Positions 49,800 to 58,998 of a stretch of 64,000 nucleotides of DNA are shown here, piece after piece. A program made the position numbers and the translations under genes. The stretch covers positions 310,001-374,000 of the forward strand of contig CAZCSV010000002.1 in the NCBI GenBank assembly GCA_964501535.1, written 5' to 3'. Numbering within the stretch: the first letter of the stretch is position 1; the number at the start of each line of letters is the position of its first letter. The DNA comes from FEN-1279 sp964501535 (GTDB lineage Bacteria > Bacteroidota > Ignavibacteria > Tepidaquicellales > Tepidaquicellaceae). Below the pieces are notes generated by a model. That model searched no databases. It saw only the letters and a program-made list of their open reading frames with translations, and was not told the origin of the DNA.

Positions 49800-52115
49800 T
49801 TATTTAATAAGCATCATTTTCTTTATATCGCTGAATCCGTTGGATTCCAGTTTGTAGAAGTATACACCGCTCGAGAGTTCGGTTCCGTTGAAGTCAACTG
49901 AATAGACTCCTGGAGCTTTTACTTCGTTTACTAGTGCTTTTACTTCTCTACCGAGCACGTCATATACTTTCAATGTAACTAATCCCTGTTTCGGAATATC
50001 GAAATTAATTCTTGTTACAGGGTTGAAAGGATTCGGATAGTTTTGCTGTAATGAATACTGTGCCGGAATGTAATTTGTATTTCCGCTTACACCGGTTGCA
50101 GGTGTCATTGTGAAGCAAGTGTTCGGTCTGTATGTCAGGTTTGAACCACTAGTCATGGTGCATCCGGATTGGTTGTCAGTGTAATAACCTCTGCACATAT
50201 TCGAAATATTTGTTGCATAAACCGGTGAATATGATGTATAAGAGGAGTTGTCAAAGCAAACCTCTACAAGCAAGTTGCTCGTTCCGTTGTATGTGAAATA
50301 CGGTGTCTGCAATGTAATATACTGCCATCCCGTACCCGGAACGGTATACGTACCTGAATATGCATTTGTCCATCCTGTTGTAACCCATGCAGTAAGTGAC
50401 GTAAGGGTTGTATGCTGGAATTTCACGCTGAATCCGTTCATCGCCGGTGCACCCATTGTGATAACGTTGAATCCGAGTTTCTGAATCCACATATTCGGAC
50501 CTGCGCCACCGCCTGTCAGTTCGGTTGAGGTAAAGAGCATCTGTGTTCTTCCGTCCATCCAGTATGTAGTATACGGATAGTTCGAAGAAGTCGTACCGGT
50601 TCCGATACAAACATCTACTAATGCAATAATATTGAAGTTGTACATTGCTGTAGAATCTTTCAGGTGCTGTGTAGAAGCGTCCTGAGCTATTATACGATAG
50701 TATATCACATCACCCGGATTTACATCGCCATTTACGGAATTGAATATTGCATCATATACGTTTCCGCCCGTCGGGAGCAATTTAAATTGCTTTATTGGTG
50801 CCGGTGTGTTTTTATACCATCTTACCCATACTGAGTCGATACCGATATTATCCGTAACGGTAGCAGTACAGTGAATTGGCCATAACGCTTTTGGCGTTGC
50901 TCCAATTGGTGTATGGGTAATAACCGGTTTTGAAGTATCGGTAGCTAATGCGTAGAATTGGTTCAGGTTTGCCGGAGCTCCGCCCGGATGGGTTACGAAT
51001 CTGCCAAGAGCATCGATTGCTTTGATGTAATATCTGTACAGAGCCGCAGTTCCGTTGCCCGGAATGTTGCCTGACCAGTTGTTTCCGCCTGTATTGGTCA
51101 TTGCTACAGAGTCTGTAATTGTCGGGTTGTTTCTTGACCAGAAAACTTTGCTGGAAGAAATTGCCGCACCTTGAGGAATAACCTGTGCATTGACAACATA
51201 CGGACCTGTGAGGTTCTGAGTATTTGGCAGCGGTGTGTGGACGATTGATGGTCCGGGATATGCCGCAAAACCTGTTGCAAGAACCTGTGTGTACGGGAAT
51301 GTACCAATCTGAGTCGAGCCGCCGACTGCGGTATCGATTTGCCTCAAACCGACCGTACCACCGCAGGAAGCCCAGTAGAGTTTCCAGTCAGACCTGTCAA
51401 AACCCGCATCCTGACCGTAGTTTGCGGTGTAACCGCTGGCACCGAGCATTGTCGCGGTACCATCCGATAATTTTAATCTCCAGACGTTGTCGTTGACAAG
51501 GTCAACTCCGACCAAAGCAGTACCTGATGCTGTAATAGCAGCAGCAATTAAACCGGGGCAGGTTGTGTTTGAGCCGCCGATTGGTGTTAAGGCTTTTGTT
51601 GACCAGTTCATTGAATATAACTGACCCGCAGATACAGATGAAGTGGAACTGTATACATAAAACGTATTATTTACGTGGTTCCATTCAAAAAGAATCGGGG
51701 AATGACCGGAAACAATACCGGTTGGTGAACCAACCGAGGTAATATTACCGGTTGCAGTGTCAACTTCATAAATTGTGTATGGTGCAGCGACCTGCTCCAT
51801 AATGTAGAATTTCCAAACGCCTGTCGGGTTTGCAAAGTCACCGTTTCCGAAGAAGTTTGGTTTTACCGCACCAACCACCGTGACGGCAGAGGGTGTGCCT
51901 GCAAAATACTTAAACAAAGTACTTGCAGTCAAACTTGTTGAAGAATAGGAGAAACCCCTTGTATTAACATTCATCACGCCAGTAAAAGGAGCCTCTACTG
52001 ATTTGACAATGTTGTAAGGAGCAAGTCCCGTCGATACTTGAGAGTTATCCTGTGCATTCGTAAACGCAACAAATAACAAAATCAAAAACATAGCTGATAG
52101 AAATTTTCTTACCAT
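49800..52115 (-). CDS. Large T9SS-exported surface protein
   Basis: A 771-residue protein. Residues 1-21 form a signal peptide. The N-terminal part (about residues 60-300) reads like a propeller with YEVDTATGNITSVGSPTG-type turns. Residues of about 300-500 contain two immunoglobulin/Fn3-like domains (SSKVFWSRNNPTITDSVAMT and VTDNIGIDSVWVRWYKNT). A further beta domain follows at about 505-670 (YWMDGRTQMLFTSTELTGGG, WQYITLQTPYF, LLVEVCFDN), of a kind recurring in Bacteroidota surface proteins. The end is a type IX sorting domain (QQNYPNPFNPVTRINF to KKMMLIK). No catalytic motif is visible. Confidence 0.87.
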   Translation of the reverse strand: MVRKFLSAMFLILLFVAFTNAQDNSQVSTGLAPYNIVKSVEAPFTGVMNVNTRGFSYSSTSLTASTLFKYFAGTPSAVTVVGAVKPNFFGNGDFANPTGVWKFYIMEQVAAPYTIYEVDTATGNITSVGSPTGIVSGHSPILFEWNHVNNTFYVYSSTSSVSAGQLYSMNWSTKALTPIGGSNTTCPGLIAAAITASGTALVGVDLVNDNVWRLKLSDGTATMLGASGYTANYGQDAGFDRSDWKLYWASCGGTVGLRQIDTAVGGSTQIGTFPYTQVLATGFAAYPGPSIVHTPLPNTQNLTGPYVVNAQVIPQGAAISSSKVFWSRNNPTITDSVAMTNTGGNNWSGNIPGNGTAALYRYYIKAIDALGRFVTHPGGAPANLNQFYALATDTSKPVITHTPIGATPKALWPIHCTATVTDNIGIDSVWVRWYKNTPAPIKQFKLLPTGGNVYDAIFNSVNGDVNPGDVIYYRIIAQDASTQHLKDSTAMYNFNIIALVDVCIGTGTTSSNYPYTTYWMDGRTQMLFTSTELTGGGAGPNMWIQKLGFNVITMGAPAMNGFSVKFQHTTLTSLTAWVTTGWTNAYSGTYTVPGTGWQYITLQTPYFTYNGTSNLLVEVCFDNSSYTSYSPVYATNISNMCRGYYTDNQSGCTMTSGSNLTYRPNTCFTMTPATGVSGNTNYIPAQYSLQQNYPNPFNPVTRINFDIPKQGLVTLKVYDVLGREVKALVNEVKAPGVYSVDFNGTELSSGVYFYKLESNGFSDIKKMMLIK

Positions 52116-52139
52116 TTTGTACCTCTTTTTTTTTTGATT

Positions 52140-52157
52140 TTTAAATGTACATTTAAA
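52140..52157. promoter_or_regulatory. Perfect 18-bp palindrome upstream of the 771-residue T9SS gene
   Basis: TTTAAATGTACATTTAAA is its own reverse complement and lies 25 bases before the start codon at 52115. It could be a dimer-binding operator in the leader, but AT-rich palindromes also arise by chance. Confidence 0.3.
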
Positions 52158-52358
52158 TTAAATAATTAACCTATCCTCATAAAAACAAAATAAGTTATTT
52201 ATTATTTTATGCTTAATTTTATAATAAAAATTATTAAATAGCAATATAAAAATTTCAATTATTTATTGTTGAAAATATCATAATTATGGTGTTTACAAAT
52301 GATAAAAAAATGCATAAATTCCACTTTTTATAAAAATAGCCATATTTTAAGCATAAAA

Positions 52359-53006
52359 ATGAATAAGACAGAAAAAATCCTGATAAATATAATTGTGCTG
52401 TTCAGCATATTAATATTATTTAACGGTTGCAACAAGAAAAATGATGTAGGTACAGATATTCAGAATATGAAAAAGGAAATCAAAATCGACGTAAATAACA
52501 GTTCAATTATCTGGACGGCTTATAAAAAAGGCGGACAGCACAAAGGCACGATTAAATTTTTAAGCGGTGACTTTAAACTTGCGGAAGGATTGCCTGTTTC
52601 GGGAAACTGCAGTGTGGATATGAATTCGATAGGGATTACAGATATAAAAGATTCGAATGAAAGCAGAAAAGCACTGGATTTTCTTAAATCAAAGAGTTTT
52701 TTGGATGTTGAGAGGTTTCCAAGCGCCATAGTTAATATCAGGTCGATAATTCCGTTAAGGAATGTCAATATGCCCGATGTAAACACCACTATTAAAGGAA
52801 ACATTACAATAAAGGATTCGACTTTGTTATTTGCAGTTTCTGCATTTACGAGTTATTATAAAGATTCTATTGTTTCGAGAGCTAAATTTTCGTTAAACGG
52901 AGCTAACTGGAATATACCCCTAAAAACAATAAATATTGACAAGGACTATAAAGAAAATCCTTATAAAGAGGATTACGACCTCGAGGTTTATATCGTTGCG
53001 AGATAA
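52359..53006 (+). CDS. YceI-family lipoprotein
   Basis: A 215-residue exported protein. The signal sequence ends in LFNGC, a lipobox, so it is anchored in a membrane. The mature part is a YceI-like lipocalin-type barrel (SIIWTAYKKGGQHKGTIKFLSG, GNCSVDMNSI, FLDVERFPSAIVNI, GNITIKDST). YceI relatives bind isoprenoid or amide lipids. The ATG at 52359 is preferred; an in-frame upstream start at 52299 would place a non-signal sequence ahead of the hydrophobic part. It is not obviously linked to the neighbours. Confidence 0.87.
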   Translation: MNKTEKILINIIVLFSILILFNGCNKKNDVGTDIQNMKKEIKIDVNNSSIIWTAYKKGGQHKGTIKFLSGDFKLAEGLPVSGNCSVDMNSIGITDIKDSNESRKALDFLKSKSFLDVERFPSAIVNIRSIIPLRNVNMPDVNTTIKGNITIKDSTLLFAVSAFTSYYKDSIVSRAKFSLNGANWNIPLKTINIDKDYKENPYKEDYDLEVYIVAR

Positions 53007-53064
53007 AATAGTCTGACATTGTATTTTAATAATAAAATTCATATCTTTTATTAATTACAAGATT

Positions 53065-53538
53065 ATGAAAAGAACAATTGCAATAATACTCTGCATTTTT
53101 GCATTTTCCGGTGCTTATTCGCAATTTAAGAAAAACGATAAGCCGATAAACAAAAGCACGAATAATATGATTCTTGGCATATTTAATTCCAAGAATTTCA
53201 CGATGACACACAGTTTTCAGGTCTCGATGCTGAGTTCAAAGTACGGAAACATATCCCTTACCTCATATGTTAATTCTATGAATTACAAATTAAACGATAA
53301 ATTATCGGTAAGTGCGGATGTTAAACTGCAGTATTCACCCTTTACGAGCTCCATGTTCGGGAGTCAGTATGCAAAGACCCTGCAGAATGATTTGACGGGT
53401 TTAACGCTCTCACGTTTATCACTGGATTATAAGCTCTCGGAAACATCGTTTATTAAGCTTGAATTCAGGAATCTGAACGACGGCTCTTATTACAATAATT
53501 TTAATCCGATGTTTTACAACGATGGAATAATAAGATAG
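53065..53538 (+). CDS. Hypothetical exported protein
   Basis: A 157-residue protein with a signal peptide (residues 1-19, ending in AYSQ). The remainder is beta-rich, with alternating patterns (MTHSFQVSMLSSKYGNISLTSYVN, KLSVSADVKLQYSPF, SRLSLDYKLSETSFIKLEF), as in a small periplasmic or outer-membrane strand-rich protein. No family is recognised. A strong terminator follows 63 bases later. Confidence 0.75.
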   Translation: MKRTIAIILCIFAFSGAYSQFKKNDKPINKSTNNMILGIFNSKNFTMTHSFQVSMLSSKYGNISLTSYVNSMNYKLNDKLSVSADVKLQYSPFTSSMFGSQYAKTLQNDLTGLTLSRLSLDYKLSETSFIKLEFRNLNDGSYYNNFNPMFYNDGIIR

Positions 53539-53601
53539 GGGAGAAAAAGTATTGACAAAATGATGTCGGAAGTTTTTATAACAAAATAGAAAATATAACG
53601 G

Positions 53602-53631
53602 ACCGAAAGAAAAGAATTCTTTCGGTTTTTT
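53602..53631 (+). terminator. Intrinsic terminator before the LytR_C gene
   Basis: A perfect 10-bp stem (ACCGAAAGAA with TTCTTTCGGT, 5-base loop) is followed by TTTTTATTTT. It separates the exported hypothetical gene from the LytR_C gene. Confidence 0.85.
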
Positions 53632-53645
53632 ATTTTAGAAAAAAT

Positions 53646-54140
53646 ATGAAACAGGGAATTAAAAAATCGTTTTTAAATTACACTTTAAATATAATAATAA
53701 TTATTCTCGGAGCACTGTGTATATATCTGGTGTTTTCTCTTGTAACAAATACTTTTTTAAATAAAAGCAAGACGTCGAAGGATATCAAAGATACAACAAA
53801 AACCGGTGTGACCAATCAGCCGAATTTATCGGTTCAGGTTGACGTGCAGAACGGAACAGGGGAAAACAGGGTCGGAGCGATTTTCAGAGATTATCTGAAG
53901 AAAAAAGGATACGATGTGGTTGACCTCGGGAATTATAAGAGCAGTGACGTTGATAAAACTATTATTATAGACAGGACGGGTGACACCAGGAAAGCTCAGA
54001 GAATAGCCGAAGTCCTGGGTGTAAGCAGCAGAAATATTATTCAGCAGATTAACAGGGATTTGTATCTCGATGCATCGATAGTTATCGGGAAGGATTTCAA
54101 TGAACTGAAACCATACACCGATAAGAAAGACGGCAAATAA
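53646..54140 (+). CDS. LytR_C-domain membrane protein
   Basis: A 164-residue protein with one N-terminal membrane helix (about residues 14-37), a short linker, and a LytR C-terminal domain (about residues 58-152: VQVDVQNGTGENRVGAIFRDYL, GYDVVDLGNY, IIIDRTGDTRKAQRIAEVLGV). The LytR_CpsA_Psr catalytic domain that usually accompanies this module in Firmicutes is absent, so it is probably a periplasmic binding or scaffold module. It precedes rsfS on the same strand, a pairing that may be conserved in this lineage, although I cannot check it here. Confidence 0.82.
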   Translation: MKQGIKKSFLNYTLNIIIIILGALCIYLVFSLVTNTFLNKSKTSKDIKDTTKTGVTNQPNLSVQVDVQNGTGENRVGAIFRDYLKKKGYDVVDLGNYKSSDVDKTIIIDRTGDTRKAQRIAEVLGVSSRNIIQQINRDLYLDASIVIGKDFNELKPYTDKKDGK

Positions 54141-54196
54141 TACGAAATCCCCTTTCGGGGATCCTATGAAAGCACAAATAATAAAATAAATATTTA

Positions 54197-54544
54197 ATGG
54201 AATCAAAAAAATTAGCAAGAAAAATTGCGGATTTAATAATTAAGAAAAAAGGTGAAGATATAAAAATTTTGGATTTAAGGAAATTGACGGGTGTAACTGA
54301 TTTTTTTGTGATATGCTCTTCTTCTACGGATGTGCAGAATAAAGCGATAGCGGATTTTATTATTGAGGAAACAAAAAAACTCGGTCAAAAGTCCTGGCAT
54401 AATGAAGGCTACGGCAATTTAAGCTGGGTTTTACTCGATTTTGTGGATGTGGTTGTACATATTTTTCTGAACGAATCGAGAAAATTCTACAATCTCGAGG
54501 GATTGTGGGGCGATGCCGAAATTACGGTTGTAAATGATAAATAA
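54197..54544 (+). CDS. rsfS: Ribosomal silencing factor RsfS
   Basis: A 115-residue protein that binds ribosomal protein L14 and blocks subunit joining during starvation. The family pattern is clear: ILDLRKLTGVTDFFVICSSSTDVQNKAIADFI, then WHNEGYGNLSWVLLDFVDVVVHIFLNESRKFYNLEGLWGDA. The ATG lies 56 bases after the LytR_C stop, with a small hairpin between but no T-run, so co-transcription is likely. Confidence 0.94.
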   Translation: MESKKLARKIADLIIKKKGEDIKILDLRKLTGVTDFFVICSSSTDVQNKAIADFIIEETKKLGQKSWHNEGYGNLSWVLLDFVDVVVHIFLNESRKFYNLEGLWGDAEITVVNDK

Positions 54545-54617
54545 CGGAATATCTTTATTCGGCATTGAATAATTTTTTATTGATATTTTTTTAAAATTTT
54601 CCATCTGACAAATACAA

Positions 54618-55565
54618 GTGAAACCAAAAATTTTATTGACGTGCGGGGATGTGAACGGTATAGGACCGGAACTTATATTAAAAATTTTCGACGATAAAGA
54701 TTTTTTAAAGCAGTATGAAATAAAGGTCATCGGTCCCGTTAAGGTATTCGATTTTTACGGTAATCTGTTAAAATTAAAAAGAATTCCCGGAAAATATATA
54801 TTAGACATTTCCGTATCGAAAAAGTTTGAAATCAAACCCGGAAAAGTCGATGCTGATTCCGGCAAGATTTCAGGAGATGCGATTAGACTTGCGATTGATT
54901 TATGCATGAAAAAATATTTCGATTCTATGGTAACGCTTCCTGTTAACAAGGAGTCGTTAAATCTTGGAGGATATAATTATCGCGGGCATACGGAGATGTT
55001 ATCCCATCTTACATCATCGAAAAATACTTTTATGCTGATGTATTCGGACGGGCTGAAAATTGTTCCTCTTACGACTCACATTCCCATAAAAAAAATATCT
55101 TCCTTCATTTCAAAGGAGAAACTGACAGAGAAGATTATATTAATAAATAATACGTTTGTAAAAACGCTCGGAATAAAAAAACCGAGAATAGCAGTGCTGG
55201 CTTTAAATCCACACGGCGGTGACGGCGGTCTGATAGGGAGTGAAGAGAAAAGAAGAATTATTCCTGCTATAGAAGATTTAGTTAAGTTGGGTTTTAGAAT
55301 TTCCGGACCTTTTTCGGCGGATGGTTTTTTCGGAAGTTCCTCGTATAAGAAATTCGATGCAGTGGTATCCATGTATCACGACCAGGCAATGATACCGTTT
55401 AAAATCCTGTCGAAAGGCCGCGGAGTAAATTTTACGGGAGGATTAAAAATTATTAGAACATCGCCTGCTCATGGTACGGCTTTCGATATAGCCGGAAAAG
55501 GAATAGCCGATATATCAAGTACTGCAGAAGCGATTAAACTGGCGGGTAAATTATCCGTAATTTAA
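54618..55565 (+). CDS. pdxA: 4-hydroxythreonine-4-phosphate dehydrogenase
   Basis: A 315-residue NAD-dependent enzyme of vitamin B6 synthesis. Metal- and substrate-binding motifs are present: TCGDVNGIGPE at the N-terminus, YRGHTEMLSHLTSSKNTFMLM, LTTHIPI, LALNPHGGDGGLIGSEE and VSMYHDQAMIPFK, with a C-terminal RTSPAHGTAFDIAGKG. The start is GTG. Related DUF529 and PdxA2 enzymes share these motifs, but the length and DxNGIGPE opening fit PdxA. The FtsE-like gene starts 10 bases after. Confidence 0.94.
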   Translation: MKPKILLTCGDVNGIGPELILKIFDDKDFLKQYEIKVIGPVKVFDFYGNLLKLKRIPGKYILDISVSKKFEIKPGKVDADSGKISGDAIRLAIDLCMKKYFDSMVTLPVNKESLNLGGYNYRGHTEMLSHLTSSKNTFMLMYSDGLKIVPLTTHIPIKKISSFISKEKLTEKIILINNTFVKTLGIKKPRIAVLALNPHGGDGGLIGSEEKRRIIPAIEDLVKLGFRISGPFSADGFFGSSSYKKFDAVVSMYHDQAMIPFKILSKGRGVNFTGGLKIIRTSPAHGTAFDIAGKGIADISSTAEAIKLAGKLSVI

Positions 55566-55575
55566 AATTTTTAAT

Positions 55576-56244
55576 ATGATAAGGATAAATAATCTAAGAT
55601 TTTCTTACGATACCAAAGAAATTTTCGACGATTTAAATGTCGAAATCAGGAAAGATGATTTTACTTTTTTGGTGGGTGAAAGCGGGATTGGTAAATCGAC
55701 ATTACTGAAGCTCCTGTATTTTGAACTTTTGCCTAAATCCGGATATGTGAAATTCGAAGAATTCGACTCTGCTACTTTAGATAAAAAAGAGATACCGCTG
55801 ATAAGAAGGAGAATAGGAATAGTATTTCAGGATTTCAAATTACTGAACGACAGAAATGTATTCGAAAATATTGCGACACCGCTTTATATAACATCGAATA
55901 AAAAAGAAGCAGTCAAGAAAAAGGTTTACGATATTGCATCGAAGCTGGGGTTGATAAATTATCTTAAGGAAATGCCGTATGATTTGTCGGGAGGAGAACA
56001 GCAAAGGGTTGCAATCGGCAGGGCTATTGTGAACGAACCGGTATTGCTGATTGCAGATGAGCCGACCGGAAACCTTGACCCGTTTATTTCTAATGAGATT
56101 ATAAAACTTTTGATAGATATAAATATTCAGGGGACGACCGTTATCGTTGCGACACACAATTTCGAGATAGTTAAAAGGTTCAGTGATAAGAGAATTTTAC
56201 AGATAAAAGACAAAAAGGTATTTGATGTCCGTATAAAAATTTGA
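55576..56244 (+). CDS. FtsE-like ABC transporter ATPase
   Basis: A 222-residue ABC ATPase. Walker A is GESGIGKST, the Q-loop lies in IGIVFQDFKLL, the signature is LSGGEQQRVAIGRA, and Walker B is VLLIADEPTGNLD with the switch His in VATHNFEI. Sequence and length match FtsE, which with FtsX controls peptidoglycan hydrolases at the septum. No ftsX gene is next to it in this window, so a LolD- or MacB-type export ATPase cannot be excluded. It is downstream of pdxA. Confidence 0.85.
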   Translation: MIRINNLRFSYDTKEIFDDLNVEIRKDDFTFLVGESGIGKSTLLKLLYFELLPKSGYVKFEEFDSATLDKKEIPLIRRRIGIVFQDFKLLNDRNVFENIATPLYITSNKKEAVKKKVYDIASKLGLINYLKEMPYDLSGGEQQRVAIGRAIVNEPVLLIADEPTGNLDPFISNEIIKLLIDINIQGTTVIVATHNFEIVKRFSDKRILQIKDKKVFDVRIKI

Positions 56245-56298
56245 TGATAGAGGAGAAAAATCAGGTTGTTTGCATTAATATTTTGACCGTTTGAAGTT

Positions 56299-57714
56299 TT
56301 ACCGTCTCATCAAAAATTCCAGCACTTTTTTCCAGTCGCTATTAAAATTAAAATCGAATTTATCGGACGGATTCAGCTCGAAAGCTTTGTTCAGCATCCC
56401 GATTCCGTTATCGATATCACCCAGCAGGAAATATATTTTTGCTTTTTCGTAATATGGCTCTACCCAGTTCCGGTTATTTTTTATTGCATTATCAAAAGCA
56501 CTGAGTGCTTCGCTGTTTTTCTTCATGTTCAGCAATGCATATCCGTAATCATACCATGCGTCGGGATCTTTCGGCTCCAATTTCACCACCATTTCATAGC
56601 TTTTAAGTGCTTCGTCCAATTTGCCAAGAGCAATTTCCGTATCGGCTTTTGAGTACCATATTTCGGAATAGTCCTTGCATAAATACAAAGCCGCATTGAA
56701 ATCTGACAGTGCTTCATTATATTTGCGGACGTTATAGTAGCAGTTGCCCCTGCCGTAGTACGAGTCGTAGTTATTGGGTTCTGCCTGAATAGCAAGTGAA
56801 AAATATTCGATTGCTTTTTCATAATTGCCAAGCTCTTCGTAGGCATTGGCTATGTTGTGCAGTGAATATGAATCTTCCTTTTTATATCTGAGTGCATTCA
56901 GATAACAATCGATGGCTTTGTGCAATCTCCCTATTGCCGCATAAGCATTCCCGCAGTTGTACCATGCCGGGGCAAAATTCTCTTTTATGGCTATGCTTGT
57001 TTCGTAATTGTCGATTGCTTTTAAGAATTTACCTTGTCTGTTTAAGACTATTCCCTTATTATACCATGCGTTGTAATTCAAGGGAGATAATTTCAAATGT
57101 AAATCATAAGCTTTAATGGAATCATCAAGCATATCGAGAAAATCGTAACTATAACCTAATTCATAATAAGCATCCTTATAATTCGGTTCCAGATTTATTA
57201 CTTCTTTAAAACATTCTACTGCTTCGGCAAAGTTTTCGATTTTTTCCAGTGACAGTCCAAGATTGAACAAAGCGTCGGTATTATCGGGTTCCAGTTCGAG
57301 AGCCTTTTTATATGATTTTATCGCGAGTTTGTATTTACTGCAGTTATCGTATGTTATCCCCTGATTGATGAATATTTCCGAGTCTTTGGGATTTAGAAGC
57401 AATGCCCTTTCGAAGCAATTAAGTGCGTCTTCGTATCTGCCGAGCCCGTCGAGAATCAGAGCTTTTTTATGATATCCTTCGGATGAATACGGATAATGCT
57501 GTAATAATATGTTAATAAATTTTAGAGCCTTATCGTATTGAAATTCATCGTAATAAAAATTTACGATGTTTTCGAGACTTTCCGAATCGAGCTTTATATT
57601 CTCGAATTTATCGGATTCTTTATTCAACCTGTCTTCAATATTTTTCCCCAGATTTTCTTCGTTGATATTATCTTCAAATTCACTTAAAAAATCCAGGTCG
57701 TCATAATTATTCAA
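56299..57714 (-). CDS. TPR-repeat protein
   Basis: A 471-residue protein with no signal peptide. An acidic N-terminal segment of about 45 residues is followed by some twelve tetratricopeptide repeats of 34 residues to the C-terminus, with consensus A-L-x-x-Y-x-x-A-x-x-L-x-P (for example ALLLNPKDSEIFINQGITYD, ALELEPDNTDALFNLGLSLE). It is a protein-protein interaction scaffold, probably cytosolic. It is convergent with the FtsE-like gene and divergent from the propeller lipoprotein. No partner is evident. Confidence 0.88.
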   Translation of the reverse strand: MNNYDDLDFLSEFEDNINEENLGKNIEDRLNKESDKFENIKLDSESLENIVNFYYDEFQYDKALKFINILLQHYPYSSEGYHKKALILDGLGRYEDALNCFERALLLNPKDSEIFINQGITYDNCSKYKLAIKSYKKALELEPDNTDALFNLGLSLEKIENFAEAVECFKEVINLEPNYKDAYYELGYSYDFLDMLDDSIKAYDLHLKLSPLNYNAWYNKGIVLNRQGKFLKAIDNYETSIAIKENFAPAWYNCGNAYAAIGRLHKAIDCYLNALRYKKEDSYSLHNIANAYEELGNYEKAIEYFSLAIQAEPNNYDSYYGRGNCYYNVRKYNEALSDFNAALYLCKDYSEIWYSKADTEIALGKLDEALKSYEMVVKLEPKDPDAWYDYGYALLNMKKNSEALSAFDNAIKNNRNWVEPYYEKAKIYFLLGDIDNGIGMLNKAFELNPSDKFDFNFNSDWKKVLEFLMRR

Positions 57715-57867
57715 TTTAACTCCTTCGAATTAATACAAAATCAAATTAGATAATACAAAAGTATAAGTCAAGTAATAATACTTGAGGGACAAATTTTTGG
57801 ACATTTTTGTTTTTAAAAAATATATTGTTTTTAAAAAAATCATATTATAAATTAAGATTTCAGGAAC

Positions 57868-58998
57868 GTGAAAAACAAATTTTATTTATTATTAATTACT
57901 TTTCTGTTTTATTCCTGCTCATCTATAACACTCAGGGAAGGGCTTAACGTTAACGAAAGAGAGGACTGGCTTCAAAACGGGAAAGACGGAGCAAAAACGA
58001 ATATCTCCGGCTCGAATTTAAATCTGAAACCGCCTTTTAAGTTATTGTGGAATTTCAGTACTGACGCAGCTTTTGCAAGAAGCGTACTCTCCGCAAGCGA
58101 CGGAGTGTTGTTTGCAGGCTGTTTGAATGGTGATGTTTATGCAATAGACGTGAAAAGCGGTTCGAAGTTGGGAAGAACTTTTACAAAGAGTAAATCCGGT
58201 TCTTCTGCACCGCTGATACTGAAGAATACTGTTATTCTTGCATTCAGCGATGGTCTGAAAAATTTTATTTCGGGGTACAATTTTAATTCCGGTGAATACC
58301 AATGGAAAAAAGTTACGGAAGCAATTATGTCGTCTCCTGCTGAGTATAACGGAAGAGTATATTACAGCTCGACAAAAGGAAATATATTCGAAGTCGAAAG
58401 TGAAAACGGAGAGATTAATAAAATATATAAAAATAAATTTTCCTTCTGGACTTCACCATCCTTATATAATGGTGTTTTATTGATTGGTGATGTAAAGGGT
58501 AATTTACTTGCAATAGATATTTCGGGCGGAAATCTCAAATGGTGCTTTAAGACTGGCGGGGGAATTTATTCGGATGCCTCGGTATACAGAGATAAAATTT
58601 TTTTCGGTTCCGACGACGGAAATTTTTATTGTCTTGATACAAGCGGAACATTAATTTGGAAAAAGAATCTTGATACAAAATTTTTATCTTCAGCATCTTT
58701 TTATGCGGATTATGTAATCTGCACCGGAATTAACGGTAAGATATATTCGCTGGAGATGAAGAGCGGTGATATCGTTTGGGAATATGAAGCAAAGGGAACT
58801 ATTACCGCATCGCCGGTTCTGAGCGGAGATAAAATCTTCGTTGGTTCTTATGACAGATTTTTTTACTGCATGGATGCGAATAACGGTATGATTTTATGGA
58901 AATATGAATTTGACGAAAGAATAAAAACAAGTGCGATAATCTGGAAGAATTATATAATTGTTGCCTGTGATGATAAAAGTATATATTGCTTTAAATAA
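57868..58998 (+). CDS. PQQ-type beta-propeller lipoprotein, BamB-like
   Basis: A 376-residue exported protein. The signal peptide ends in LFYSC, a lipobox, so it should be lipid-anchored. The body is a propeller of PQQ/WD-type blades (GVLFAGCLNGDVYAIDVKSG, GRVYYSSTKGNIFEVESENG, DKIFFGSDDGNFYCLDTSG, DKIFVGSYDRFFYCMDANNG), as in BamB and related lipoproteins. The start is GTG. Its last 29 bases overlap the PEGA-domain gene. BamB function would fit an outer-membrane assembly factor, but many such propellers have other jobs. Confidence 0.87.
   Translation: MKNKFYLLLITFLFYSCSSITLREGLNVNEREDWLQNGKDGAKTNISGSNLNLKPPFKLLWNFSTDAAFARSVLSASDGVLFAGCLNGDVYAIDVKSGSKLGRTFTKSKSGSSAPLILKNTVILAFSDGLKNFISGYNFNSGEYQWKKVTEAIMSSPAEYNGRVYYSSTKGNIFEVESENGEINKIYKNKFSFWTSPSLYNGVLLIGDVKGNLLAIDISGGNLKWCFKTGGGIYSDASVYRDKIFFGSDDGNFYCLDTSGTLIWKKNLDTKFLSSASFYADYVICTGINGKIYSLEMKSGDIVWEYEAKGTITASPVLSGDKIFVGSYDRFFYCMDANNGMILWKYEFDERIKTSAIIWKNYIIVACDDKSIYCFK

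Noticed and set aside
46287..52115. The T9SS gene cluster as a novel secretion system
   Set aside because: Only cargo proteins are present; no por/gld/spr machinery gene is in the window.
54147..54162. Hairpin ATCCCC-TTTC-GGGGAT as a terminator before rsfS
   Set aside because: Stem of only 6 bp with no following T-run; more likely a small intergenic hairpin within a transcript.
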